Position numbers and translations under genes: made by a program
Assembly (NCBI GenBank): GCA_900320085.1
Contig: ONRC01000008.1
Coordinates: forward strand, 1-56,470
Length of the DNA stretch: 56,470 bases
Reading direction: 5' to 3'
Source: an uncultured Eubacteriales bacterium
GTDB lineage: Bacteria > Bacillota > Clostridia > Christensenellales > Aristaeellaceae
Notes under the pieces: model-generated
Seen by the model: only the letters and a program-made list of their open reading frames with translations
What the model was told of the DNA's origin: nothing
Database searches by the model: none
Shown here: positions 1 to 6,814 of the stretch, piece after piece
Layout: the number at the start of each line of letters is the position of its first letter
Numbering within the stretch: position 1 is the first letter of the stretch

Positions 1-110
1 TTGAATAGCGGGAACATAAAAATACAGCTTTCGAGCGGTTTCTGGTCGCCGAATCGAAAGCCGTCTGAAATCCAATAATGGTACTAACGATGGTACTAAA
101 CGCCCCAAAA
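1..110. other. Left edge, no assignable gene
   Basis: A frame open from base 1 reaches TAA at 76-78 (25 codons). It could be the C-terminal tail of a plus-strand gene entering from the left, but no family can be recognised. A 10-base direct repeat, ATGGTACTAA, lies at 78-87 and 90-99, just before the tRNA terminator. Integrase genes often end next to a tRNA, so this could be the edge of an integrated element. Nothing here proves it. Confidence 0.2.
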
Positions 111-142
111 CAAGGAAAAACCCTTGATAAATCAAGGGTTTT
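111..142 (-). terminator. Intrinsic terminator of tRNA-Ala
   Basis: On the minus strand the tRNA 3' end is followed after 3 bases by a perfect stem, AAAACCCTTGAT / ATCAAGGGTTTT, with a 2-base loop, then a T-rich run. This is a typical rho-independent terminator for the tRNA transcript. Confidence 0.85.
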
Positions 143-145
143 CGA

Positions 146-221
146 TGGTGGAGCATAGGAGACTCGAACTCCTGACCCCAACACTGCCAGTGTTGTGCGC
201 TACCAGCTGCGCTAATGCCCC
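146..221 (-). tRNA. tRNA-Ala(GGC)
   Basis: The 76-nt cloverleaf reads from GGGGCATTAGC to an encoded CCA. The acceptor stem GGGGCAT/ATGCTCC contains the G3:U70 wobble pair that identifies alanine tRNAs. The anticodon loop CTGGCAG gives anticodon GGC between CAACA/TGTTG stem arms, and the T arm carries GTTCGA. It has its own promoter and terminator, so it is a single-gene unit that runs away from the pyr operon. Translating the opposite strand gives a spurious peptide of a kind often misannotated at tRNA loci. Confidence 0.97.
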
Positions 222-234
222 TCGAACGAAAGTT

Positions 235-263
235 ATCTTATCACAAAAGGAGAAGTTTGTAAA
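235..263 (-). promoter_or_regulatory. Sigma-A promoter of tRNA-Ala
   Basis: On the minus strand TTTACA (258-263) and TAAGAT (235-240) are 17 bp apart. The expected start is about 7 bases downstream, a few bases ahead of the mature tRNA 5' end at 221. Confidence 0.7.
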
Positions 264-353
264 GGGGGTAAGGAAAATTTTTTTATTAAATTCAGGCAAT
301 AGCCTTTAGTCTTTGCTCAGTTCTTTGCATTTTCTTCCATTTTCAAGTCCGGA

Positions 354-388
354 CAAAAAACAGAGCGGGAAGACATGCTTCTCCGCTC
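354..388 (-). terminator. Terminator of the pyr operon
   Basis: Downstream of the pyrB stop the minus strand forms GAGCGG-A-GAAG / CTTC-CCGCTC, a stem with a single-base bulge and a 5-base loop, followed by six Ts. It marks the 3' end of the 13-kb pyrimidine cluster. Confidence 0.8.
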
Positions 389-400
389 CGACTTTGTTTT

Positions 401-1501
401 TTATACCTGCTCCATATCGCAGTAAGCACAGACATACTTGGTGGGGATGCGCACCAGCTCGCCGTGGCGCATGACCTGGTGCACAGGATAGAACAGCGGC
501 TCCAGGCCCTGCTCGGTAGAGGAAATGCAGCGCGGGTTCTTGCACTTTTTGCCGGTGGTGATGAGCACGCGGCCCGGCTTGGGCGGCAGCGCGGTTTCGG
601 AAAGCAGCTTCATGATGAGCGCCATGCGCATGAACTTGCCATACAGCGTCTGCTTGAAATAGCAGGCCCGGGGATCGCCGTCCACCTTCACGTCGATCTC
701 GTTCACCCGGGGCAGCGGGTGCATCACGATCATGTCCGGCTTCGCCAGGCGCATTTTCTCCTCGTCCAGGATGTAGATGTCCTTGAGGCGCAGGTATTCC
801 TCCACGCTGAAAAACCGCTCCTGCTGGATGCGGGTCATGTACAGCGCGTCCAACCCGCCGATTTCCTCCTCCAGCGATTCCGCTTCCTTGTAGGGAATGC
901 CCGCTTCGATCAGGTCGGCCACGATGTTGCCCGGCACGCGCAGCTCCCGGGGAGAAATCATGATGAATCCATTGCCCGGATAGCGGCTCAGCGCGCCGAT
1001 CAGGGAATGCACCGTGCGGCCAAACCGCAGGTCGCCGCACAGGCCGATCTTCAAATGATCCAGCCGCCCCTTTTCTTTTTTCAGGGTCATCAGGTCGGCC
1101 AGGGTCTGGGTGGGGTGGTGGTGCCCGCCATCGCCCGCGTTGATGACGGGGGTGGTGGCCGCCTGCACCGCCGCCCAGGGCGCGCCCTCCAGGGGATGGC
1201 GCATGGCGATGATGTCGGCGTAGCAGCCCACGGTGCGGACGGTGTCCTTCACCGATTCGCCCTTGGCCGCGGAGGAATTGCTGGCCCCGGCAAAGCCGAT
1301 CACGTGCCCGCCCAGCTCGTACATGGCCGCCTCAAAGGACAGCCGCGTGCGGGTAGACGGCTCGAAAAACAGGGTGGCCAGCTTCTTTCCCTCCATGACG
1401 TGGGCGTACTTGTCGGGGTTTGCCTGAATATCGGAAGCGGTGGCAAGCAGCATGTCGATCTCTTCCACGGATAAATCGGTGATGCTCAGCAAATGGCGCA
1501 T
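401..1501 (-). CDS. pyrB: Aspartate carbamoyltransferase with fused PyrI-type zinc domain
   Basis: Catalyses carbamoyl phosphate + aspartate to carbamoyl aspartate, the committed step of pyrimidine synthesis, in the cytoplasm. The catalytic chain covers about residues 1-305. The carbamoyl-phosphate motif STRTR is at 49-53, HPTQ at 129-132 and HPLPR at 261-265. Residues about 310-366 are extra. Cys320 and Cys325 (C-x4-C) and Cys358 and Cys361 (C-x2-C) reproduce the zinc site of the regulatory chain PyrI, including the local context CKNPRCIS. The roughly 100-residue nucleotide-binding domain of PyrI is absent, so this is not a full PyrB-PyrI fusion of the Thermotoga type. The start has AGGAGG upstream. 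It is the last gene of the operon, 19 bp after a GNAT gene. Confidence 0.95.
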   Translation of the reverse strand: MRHLLSITDLSVEEIDMLLATASDIQANPDKYAHVMEGKKLATLFFEPSTRTRLSFEAAMYELGGHVIGFAGASNSSAAKGESVKDTVRTVGCYADIIAMRHPLEGAPWAAVQAATTPVINAGDGGHHHPTQTLADLMTLKKEKGRLDHLKIGLCGDLRFGRTVHSLIGALSRYPGNGFIMISPRELRVPGNIVADLIEAGIPYKEAESLEEEIGGLDALYMTRIQQERFFSVEEYLRLKDIYILDEEKMRLAKPDMIVMHPLPRVNEIDVKVDGDPRACYFKQTLYGKFMRMALIMKLLSETALPPKPGRVLITTGKKCKNPRCISSTEQGLEPLFYPVHQVMRHGELVRIPTKYVCAYCDMEQV

Positions 1502-1520
1502 AGGGCCCTCCTTTTTTCGG

Positions 1521-1961
1521 TCAAGTATCTATCCGGATCAGCTTCGTCAGTTCCTTGTTACGGTAGGCCACGTCGCTGCGGACGGCAAAGCCCTGGGCTT
1601 CCCAGAAGGCGTTGCCCGCTTCGTTGCGGTTGAACACCAGCAGGGCCACCTTGTTGATGCCCTCAGCTTTCAGCGCGGTCAGGCAACGTTCCACCAACTT
1701 CGAGCCGATGCCCTGCCGCCGGTAGGCTTCCGCGACGCACATATGATAAATGTATCCGCGCCGCCCATCTTGGCCGGAGAGGATCACTCCCACCAAGTCG
1801 TCCCCATCCATGGCCACAAAGGAGGTATTCGGATTCCGGCGCAGCAGCCGATCCACGCCCTCCCGGGAATCGTCCAGGTTGTTGAAGCCCATGTTTTTGC
1901 TGCGCATCCACAGGGCGTATACCGCATCGTAATCCTGAATCGTCATCACCCGGATGTCCAT
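1521..1961 (-). CDS. GNAT family N-acetyltransferase
   Basis: This 146-residue protein is one GNAT domain. The acetyl-CoA loop is RRQGIGSKLV (about residues 86-95) after the beta-4 segment YIYHMCVAEA, and NEAGNAFWEAQGF near the C-terminus is the usual NxxAxxFYxxxGF-type motif. It would acetylate an amine on a small molecule or protein N-terminus, but the substrate cannot be read from the sequence. Its ATG overlaps the pyrE stop codon by one base (TAATG), so it is translationally coupled to pyrE and lies between pyrE and pyrB. Confidence 0.85.
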   Translation of the reverse strand: MDIRVMTIQDYDAVYALWMRSKNMGFNNLDDSREGVDRLLRRNPNTSFVAMDGDDLVGVILSGQDGRRGYIYHMCVAEAYRRQGIGSKLVERCLTALKAEGINKVALLVFNRNEAGNAFWEAQGFAVRSDVAYRNKELTKLIRIDT

Positions 1962-2602
1962 TATTTCACCATCCAGCTTTCGTCGCTGGGGTTATCGCGG
2001 AATTTCTTCAGGCGTTCCACGTCGCCCGGCTGGATGTAGCCTTCTTCCGCCGCCACTTCGATCAGGGCGTCAAAGTTGGACAGGCTGATGTTCTGCACGT
2101 TGGCGGCGGCCAGGCGCTCCAGGCCCTTCTGCATGCCGTAGGTGAAAATGCTGGCGATGCCCAGCACCTGCGCGCCTGCTTCCCGCAGGGCATCCACCAC
2201 CTCGATTACGCTGCCGCCGGTGGAGATCAGGTCCTCCACCACCACCACCTTCTGGCCCGCTTCCAGCTTGCCTTCGATCTGATTGCCCCGGCCGTGGTCC
2301 TTGGCCCCGGAGCGCACGTAGCCCATGGGCAGGTTCATGAGGTGCCCGGTGATGGCGGCGTGGGCGATGCCCGCGGTGGAGGTGCCCATGAGCACTTCCA
2401 CGTCGGGGTAGTAGGTTTCGATCAGCGCCTTCAAGCCCTGTTCCACATGGGTGCGCACTTCCGGCGCGGTGAGGGTCAGGCGGTTGTCGCAGTAGATGGG
2501 GCTCTTGATACCGCTGGCCCAGGTGAAGGGCTCCTCGGGCCGCAGGAACACGGCGCGGATGGACAAAAGATCATGGGCGATGGTTTGGGCGACGGTGGTC
2601 AT
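1961..2602 (-). CDS. pyrE: Orotate phosphoribosyltransferase
   Basis: Converts orotate + PRPP to orotidine 5'-phosphate, the fifth step of UMP synthesis. It has 213 residues, normal for the family. The PRPP-binding motif [12 protein letters not shown] is at 120-131, and the flexible-loop segment [11 protein letters not shown] at 101-111 carries the catalytic lysine region. AGGAG lies upstream of the ATG. It overlaps the downstream GNAT gene by one base. A 440-bp repeat-filled gap separates it from the nudix gene upstream, so it may be read through from the long operon or have a start of its own. Confidence 0.96.
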   Translation of the reverse strand: MTTVAQTIAHDLLSIRAVFLRPEEPFTWASGIKSPIYCDNRLTLTAPEVRTHVEQGLKALIETYYPDVEVLMGTSTAGIAHAAITGHLMNLPMGYVRSGAKDHGRGNQIEGKLEAGQKVVVVEDLISTGGSVIEVVDALREAGAQVLGIASIFTYGMQKGLERLAAANVQNISLSNFDALIEVAAEEGYIQPGDVERLKKFRDNPSDESWMVK

Positions 2603-3043
2603 GGCGTATCTCTCCTTCTGTTGTTTCTCGATGGGAGCTTTGAATTATCAGGGATTAGAAGAGTACAAATTGATCATGATTAAACGAAGCAACTGTTAAT
2701 GCCAATGTTAATCTGTCATACCGACCGAAGCGGAACGAGAGTGGAGCGGAGTGGAGGGATCTGAGAGTAGCATAAACAGTCAAGCAACATGATACCCAGC
2801 CCTCAGGTCCCTCGACTTCGGCTCGCTTCTTGCTCGCCTTCGCTCAAACGCACCGCCGCTACTCCGCGAAGCGGAAGCGGCGGCAGCGCCGCGCTGGGAA
2901 CCATAGGTTCTGCGCGGGCTGGTCGCGCCTGCGCATAGCGCAACGGCGCGACTGCTATTGGGATGACAATGTTAGTTGAATGACGAAATGTTTGTCCGTC
3001 GGTTTCAAAGCACATAGCATATCAATCTGCACTCTGGACTCTC
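2603..3043. other. 440-bp intergenic region filled by repeats
   Basis: Between pyrE and the nudix gene there is no credible coding frame. It holds a GTCATCCCGA-type inverted repeat, interrupted on its right side, and a short ACTCTG-type repeat remnant near 3030-3045. No clear sigma-A promoter for pyrE was found. Confidence 0.6.
2715..2967. repeat. GTCAT...ATGAC inverted repeat with internal insertion
   Basis: The left arm (2715-2774) starts GTCATACCGACCGAAGCGGA. The right arm starts near 2807 with CTCGACTTCGGCTC and should run CTTCGCTC-GGGATGAC, as in the intact copies at 6551-6689 and 27456-27596. Here CGCTC (to 2845) and GGGATGAC (from 2960) are separated by about 114 bp of unrelated GC-rich, hairpin-forming sequence. 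This looks like a second element inserted into an older repeat. Confidence 0.7.
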
Positions 3044-3589
3044 TTAAATCTGACTGAGAATCAGCATACACGTTTCCGTGATTTTCACGTTCTCCTGGTT
3101 CAGCAATTCCCGAATCTGCGGAACGGACATTTTATAAGACCGGATTTCCTCGTAGGCTTCGTCGCAGGGCTTCATATGGCCCCGGACGGTGACGAACACG
3201 GGCACGATCAGCTCGTCCGTGATGCCCACGCTGTAGCAGGCGGGGGGCAGCACCCGATCCACGCGGACAAGCTCCAGCCCTGTTTCTTCCTGTAATTCAC
3301 GCTTGGCCGCTTCCTCGGGGCTCTCGTCCCCGTCGATGACGCCGGTGGGGAACTCCCACACGTAATCGTTGACGGCGAAGCGGAACTCCCGGCACAGCAG
3401 ATAATCCCCATCCTCGAACCGGGCGATGATTTCCACGGCGGTTTTGCGGCTGGCCAGATCGGCGGCGGTTTTCAGGTCGTTGAGGGAGATCACCTCCCAG
3501 CACACCGGCTGCCCGTCGGAATCGTAATGCAGCTCGAACTTTTTCAGGAAGCCGCCGCTGACCTGGCTGATGCTTTTGAGCGTTTTCAT
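3044..3589 (-). CDS. Nudix hydrolase, ADP-ribose pyrophosphatase-like
   Basis: This 181-residue protein has a complete Nudix box at residues 83-105 (G-x5-E-x7-REL-x-EE-x-G-L), the Mg-binding helix that hydrolyses nucleoside diphosphates linked to another moiety. The N-terminal strands and the spacing resemble ADP-ribose pyrophosphatases, but the substrate is inferred. The ATG at 3589 is chosen because AGAGGAA precedes it. A longer frame upstream would run into pyrF and has no ribosome site. It lies between pyrF and pyrE in the same direction, so it is probably co-transcribed. Confidence 0.88.
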   Translation of the reverse strand: MKTLKSISQVSGGFLKKFELHYDSDGQPVCWEVISLNDLKTAADLASRKTAVEIIARFEDGDYLLCREFRFAVNDYVWEFPTGVIDGDESPEEAAKRELQEETGLELVRVDRVLPPACYSVGITDELIVPVFVTVRGHMKPCDEAYEEIRSYKMSVPQIRELLNQENVKITETCMLILSQI

Positions 3590-3625
3590 GTGTATTCCTC
3601 TGTTCAGTGAATTGCAAAAGGGTTC

Positions 3626-3662
3626 TGCTGGGGGCCGCGGAGGCCCCTGCCTCGTTGTTACC
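3626..3662. repeat. Fragment of hairpin-array repeat
   Basis: A short hairpin of GGGGGCC and GGCCCC is followed by TGCCTCGTTGTTACC. This matches the right end of the hairpin-array element near 48395-48431, which reads GCCCCCTGCCTCGTCGTTACC. The fragment supplies the pyrF stop codon (3658-3660). Confidence 0.6.
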
Positions 3663-4356
3663 CCACAAATTCCTTCATGCACCGCCGATAGGCCGCCACG
3701 GGGTCCGCCGCCCGGGTGATAGGCCGGCCCACCACGATATAATCGCTGCCGTTCAGGCGGGCTTTTTCGGGGGTCATGACGCGGCTCTGATCGTCGGCGG
3801 CGCTGTCGGCAAAGCGGATGCCGGGGGTGACGGTGGCGAAGCTCTTGCCGCAGGCTTCCTTCACCAGCGCGGCTTCCAGGGGCGAACAGACCACCCCGTC
3901 CAGGCCCGCGATAAAGGCGTTATAAGCGTAATGCTTCACGGTGTCGGGCATGGTGGCGTTGATGAGCAGTTCCTTCTGCATCCGCTCCTCGCTGGTGGAG
4001 GTGAGCTGGGTCACGGCCAGGAGCAGGGGCCGGGTGCCGTCCTCCCGGGTCAGGCCCTCCAGGGCGGCGCGCATCATGTCGATGGTGCCCGCGGCGTGCA
4101 GGTTCACCATGTCCACGTCCAGGCGGGACAGCACCCGCATGGCGGATTTGACGGTGTTGGGGATGTCATGCAGCTTTAAGTCCAGAAAAATTTTGTGGCC
4201 CCGGGCCTTGATCTGCCGCACGATGTCCGGGCCCTCGGCGTAGAACAATTCCATGCCGATTTTCACGAAGGGCTTTTCCTCCTGGAACTTGTCCAGGAAA
4301 GCGTATACGTCCTTCGCGGAGGGGAAGTCCAGGGCGATGATCACGTCGTGGTTCAT
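3658..4356 (-). CDS. pyrF: Orotidine 5'-phosphate decarboxylase
   Basis: Decarboxylates OMP to UMP, the last step of the pathway. It has 232 residues, the usual length for the class. The catalytic DxKxxD motif is D59-L-K61-L-H-D64, followed by IPNT. The TIM-barrel phosphate-binding segments are VTPGIRF and VVGRPIT near the C-terminus. The ATG at 4356 sits behind a perfect AGGAGG, so a slightly longer frame from 4383 is rejected. The stop codon falls within a fragment of an interspersed repeat, which suggests the last residues were acquired from it. Confidence 0.96.
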   Translation of the reverse strand: MNHDVIIALDFPSAKDVYAFLDKFQEEKPFVKIGMELFYAEGPDIVRQIKARGHKIFLDLKLHDIPNTVKSAMRVLSRLDVDMVNLHAAGTIDMMRAALEGLTREDGTRPLLLAVTQLTSTSEERMQKELLINATMPDTVKHYAYNAFIAGLDGVVCSPLEAALVKEACGKSFATVTPGIRFADSAADDQSRVMTPEKARLNGSDYIVVGRPITRAADPVAAYRRCMKEFVG

Positions 4357-4409
4357 ATGTTTTATACCTCCTGCTTGATTCACAAAACCGTAAACAGCAC
4401 AAATACGTT

Positions 4410-4514
4410 GTAGGGGCGGATATCATCCGCCCGCTATGCCGGATTATCACGAACCATGGAATATGTTGCAGCGTAACGACTTGCGAAAAGCGGGCGGATG
4501 ATATCCGCCCCTAC
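4410..4514. repeat. GTAGGGGCGGAT palindromic element
   Basis: This 105-bp inverted repeat has arms GTAGGGGCGGATATCATCCG and its complement at the far end, around a central spacer. Each arm is itself a hairpin, GGCGGATATCATCCGCC. A second copy with the same ends lies at 40255-40359. It has the structure of a small non-autonomous element. Confidence 0.85.
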
Positions 4515-4578
4515 TGAACCAATTTCAAACTTGCAATGATATCCATACATTTGAATGATTCAGCTCTTTCCTAATCCC

Positions 4579-5493
4579 TCATGCTCCCGCCATTCCAATA
4601 ATTTCTTCCAATGAACTGATACCGAGCTTCTCCATTTCAACGGGCAATTGTTCTATAATCTCCTTGCAGGCGAAGGGATTCACCAGGTTCGCCGCGCCTA
4701 CCTGCACGGCCGTGGCCCCGGCCAGCATCATTTCGATCACGTCCCGGGCGGAGGAAACGCCGCCCATGCCCATGAGGGGGATCTTCACGGCGCGATACAC
4801 CTGGTACACCATCCTGAGCGCCACCGGAAACACGGCGGGCCCGCTGAGGCCGCCCATGGTGTTGGCCAGGATGGGCCTGCGGGTTTTCAGGTCAATACGC
4901 ATACCCAGCAGGGTATTGATGAGTGAAAGCCCGTCCGCGCCTGCGTCCTCGCAGGCCTTGGCGATGGAAACGATGTCATTTACGTTGGGCGACAGCTTCA
5001 CGAACACGGGCTTTTTCGTGACAGCCTTCACCGCCTTCGTGACCGCCGCGGCGCTCTGGGCGCTGGTGCCAAAGGCCATGCCGCCGCCGTGGACGTTGGG
5101 ACAGGAAACATTTACCTCCAGGATGCCCACCTGCTCCTGAGCGTCCAGCAGCTGGCAGGTTTCCACGTATTCCTCGATGGAAAAGCCGCTCACGTTGGCG
5201 ATCACCGGCTTATGGAAATACGCTTTCATTTCCGGCAGCTCGTGAGCAATCACGTGCTCCACGCCGGGGTTTTGCAGGCCCACGGCGTTCAGCATCCCGC
5301 CGGGCGTTTCCGCGATGCGGGGGGTGGGGTTGCCGAAGCGGGGAGACAGGGTGGTGCCCTTAAAGGAGAAGGAGCCCAGGCAGTTGATATCGTAAAATTC
5401 GGAAAACTCCTTCCCGTAGCCAAAGCACCCGCTGGCGGGGATGACGGGGTTATCGAGCCTGAGCCCGCACAGGTTCACCGACAGATTCACCAC
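4579..5493 (-). CDS. pyrD: Dihydroorotate dehydrogenase B, catalytic subunit
   Basis: FMN enzyme that oxidises dihydroorotate to orotate. The 304-residue barrel has the class 1B catalytic cysteine C131 in NVSCPN and an FMN-binding lysine in SFKGTT (K45). The phosphate-binding GMGGVSS segment lies near residue 240. Together with PyrK it forms the NAD-linked heterotetramer, so electrons go to NAD rather than quinone. The start is GTG, 7 bases after GGAGG. Its start overlaps the end of pyrK by 7 bp, so the two subunits are translationally coupled. Confidence 0.96.
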   Translation of the reverse strand: MVNLSVNLCGLRLDNPVIPASGCFGYGKEFSEFYDINCLGSFSFKGTTLSPRFGNPTPRIAETPGGMLNAVGLQNPGVEHVIAHELPEMKAYFHKPVIANVSGFSIEEYVETCQLLDAQEQVGILEVNVSCPNVHGGGMAFGTSAQSAAAVTKAVKAVTKKPVFVKLSPNVNDIVSIAKACEDAGADGLSLINTLLGMRIDLKTRRPILANTMGGLSGPAVFPVALRMVYQVYRAVKIPLMGMGGVSSARDVIEMMLAGATAVQVGAANLVNPFACKEIIEQLPVEMEKLGISSLEEIIGMAGA

Positions 5494-6212
5494 AGCAATT
5501 CCTCCTTCCGGAACACCGGCCCGTCCTTGCAGACCCGCTTGGGGCCGAACCGGGTTTCCATGGAGCAGCCCATGCAGGCCCCGAAGCCGCAGGCCATGCG
5601 CTCCTCCAGGGAATACTGACCGGTGGGGCAGCCGCTTTTTTTGTACACCGCTTTCAGCATGGGCAGCGGGCCGCAGGCGAAGACATACCGGGAATCGGCG
5701 GGCTCCATCGCGTCTGTGACGAAGCCCTTGACCCCGAAGCTCCCGTCCGCGGTGGTGACGGTGACAGGCACGTCCAGATCCTCAAATTCGTCCAGCAGGA
5801 AAATTTCCTCGTAGGTGTTGAAGCCTATAATCACCTGGGGCTGCTTCCCCGCCCGGAGCAGCGCTTTCGTCAGGCCGTACAGGGGCGGCGTGCCCACGCC
5901 CCCGCCGATGACCAGGGGATGATCGCCGCAGGCATTTACGTCGTAGCCGTTGCCCAAGCCGTTCAAAGCGTCCAGTACCGCGCCGGTTTCCATTTGGGAC
6001 AGCGCTTCCGTGCCCTGGCCCACCACCTTGTAAATCAGGGTCATGCCGTTTTCGTCCCAGTCACAGATGGAGATGGGGCGGCGGAGGTACAGCCCGGGCA
6101 GCTGAACCTGGCAAAACTGCCCCGGCGCTTTGAGCATGGACGTGTCTCCCGCCAGGTCCAGCAGGTACACGCTCGGCGCGATCCGGGCGTTTTCGATGAT
6201 TTGGTATTGCAT
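5487..6212 (-). CDS. pyrK: Dihydroorotate dehydrogenase B, electron transfer subunit
   Basis: FAD and [2Fe-2S] subunit that passes electrons from PyrD to NAD+. It has 241 residues. The FAD-binding RPISI is at 45-49 and the NAD-binding GGGVGTPPL at 103-111. The iron-sulfur ligands are Cys208, Cys213, Cys216 and Cys228 (C-x4-C-x2-C-x11-C). AGGAG is upstream of the ATG. The 602-bp gap to carB upstream is occupied by repeats. Confidence 0.95.
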   Translation of the reverse strand: MQYQIIENARIAPSVYLLDLAGDTSMLKAPGQFCQVQLPGLYLRRPISICDWDENGMTLIYKVVGQGTEALSQMETGAVLDALNGLGNGYDVNACGDHPLVIGGGVGTPPLYGLTKALLRAGKQPQVIIGFNTYEEIFLLDEFEDLDVPVTVTTADGSFGVKGFVTDAMEPADSRYVFACGPLPMLKAVYKKSGCPTGQYSLEERMACGFGACMGCSMETRFGPKRVCKDGPVFRKEELLW

Positions 6213-6278
6213 GGAATACTCCTTTGGTATTGTCGATAATCAATCCACCAAGTTACTGAAACTCCGCTTCCTTCTATG

Positions 6279-6390
6279 TCATCCTGAGGCCCGCGAAGAG
6301 GGCAATGAAGGATCTATTTGCTGGGTTAAATGCTGCTTGATACATTCTGTAGCTCCCAGATCCTTCGCGTCCGGATACGCTCAGGATGAC
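6279..6390. repeat. GTCATCCTGAG...CTCAGGATGAC inverted repeat
   Basis: Full copy with both arms (GTCATCCTGAGG and CTCAGGATGAC) around a spacer that includes ATGCTGCTTGATA. The same spacer theme recurs at 2715-2967 and 6551-6689. Confidence 0.75.
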
Positions 6391-6438
6391 ATTGTTGATA
6401 GGTCTTGCTATTGTTTCTTGATCGGCATTGTTTCTCAT

Positions 6439-6486
6439 AGGTCCCTCGACTCCGTTCCGCTCCCGCTTCACTCCGCTCGGGATGAC
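6439..6486. repeat. Half copy of the GTCATCCCGA repeat
   Basis: Only the right arm is present, from AGGTCCCTCGACTCCG to CTCGGGATGAC. No matching left arm is seen. Confidence 0.7.
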
Positions 6487-6550
6487 AAAAAAAATTGGTA
6501 TCAATAACAATTGGTACGCATATCGCTGGTTTTTACTACCAACCCGACCT

Positions 6551-6689
6551 GTCATCCCGACTGGAGCGGAACGAGAGTGGAGCGGAATGGAGGGACCTGG
6601 GAGCTGGGTTTCATGCTGCTTGGCCGAAGGTGTTTCTCTCAGGTCCCTCGACTGCGGTTCGCGTCCCGCTCACCTTCGCTCGGGATGAC
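6551..6689. repeat. Intact GTCATCCCGA inverted repeat
   Basis: Complete 139-bp copy. The left arm is GTCATCCCGACTGGAGCGGA, ending GGAGGGACCTGGGAG. The right arm is CAGGTCCCTCGACT, ending CTCGGGATGAC. It is used here as the reference for the interrupted copy at 2715-2967. Confidence 0.8.
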
Positions 6690-6814
6690 AGCGGAGGTGG
6701 GCTTATAATATATTTGAGTTACATCAAGAAGCAACGAAACAAATCAGCTGCAATATGCCTCCTTTGGTACTTTCCTGGGCTCCAGGAAAGTACACGGTCC
6801 CCCGTCCCCCGTCC

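Larger units (their letters stand above)
6213..6814. other. 602-bp repeat-filled gap between carB and pyrK
   Basis: No gene is supported here. It contains two complete and one half copy of the GTCATCCCGA-type repeat (listed separately), then about 100 bp of non-repeated sequence before the carB stop. No clear promoter for pyrK was found, although the size of the gap would allow one. Confidence 0.6.

Noticed and set aside
124..309. Plus-strand frame of 61 codons
   Set aside because: It is the antisense translation of tRNA-Ala and its flanks, a well-known source of false proteins.
3590..3682. N-terminal extension of the nudix protein
   Set aside because: It overlaps pyrF and a repeat fragment and has no ribosome site. 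ATG 3589 has a good one.
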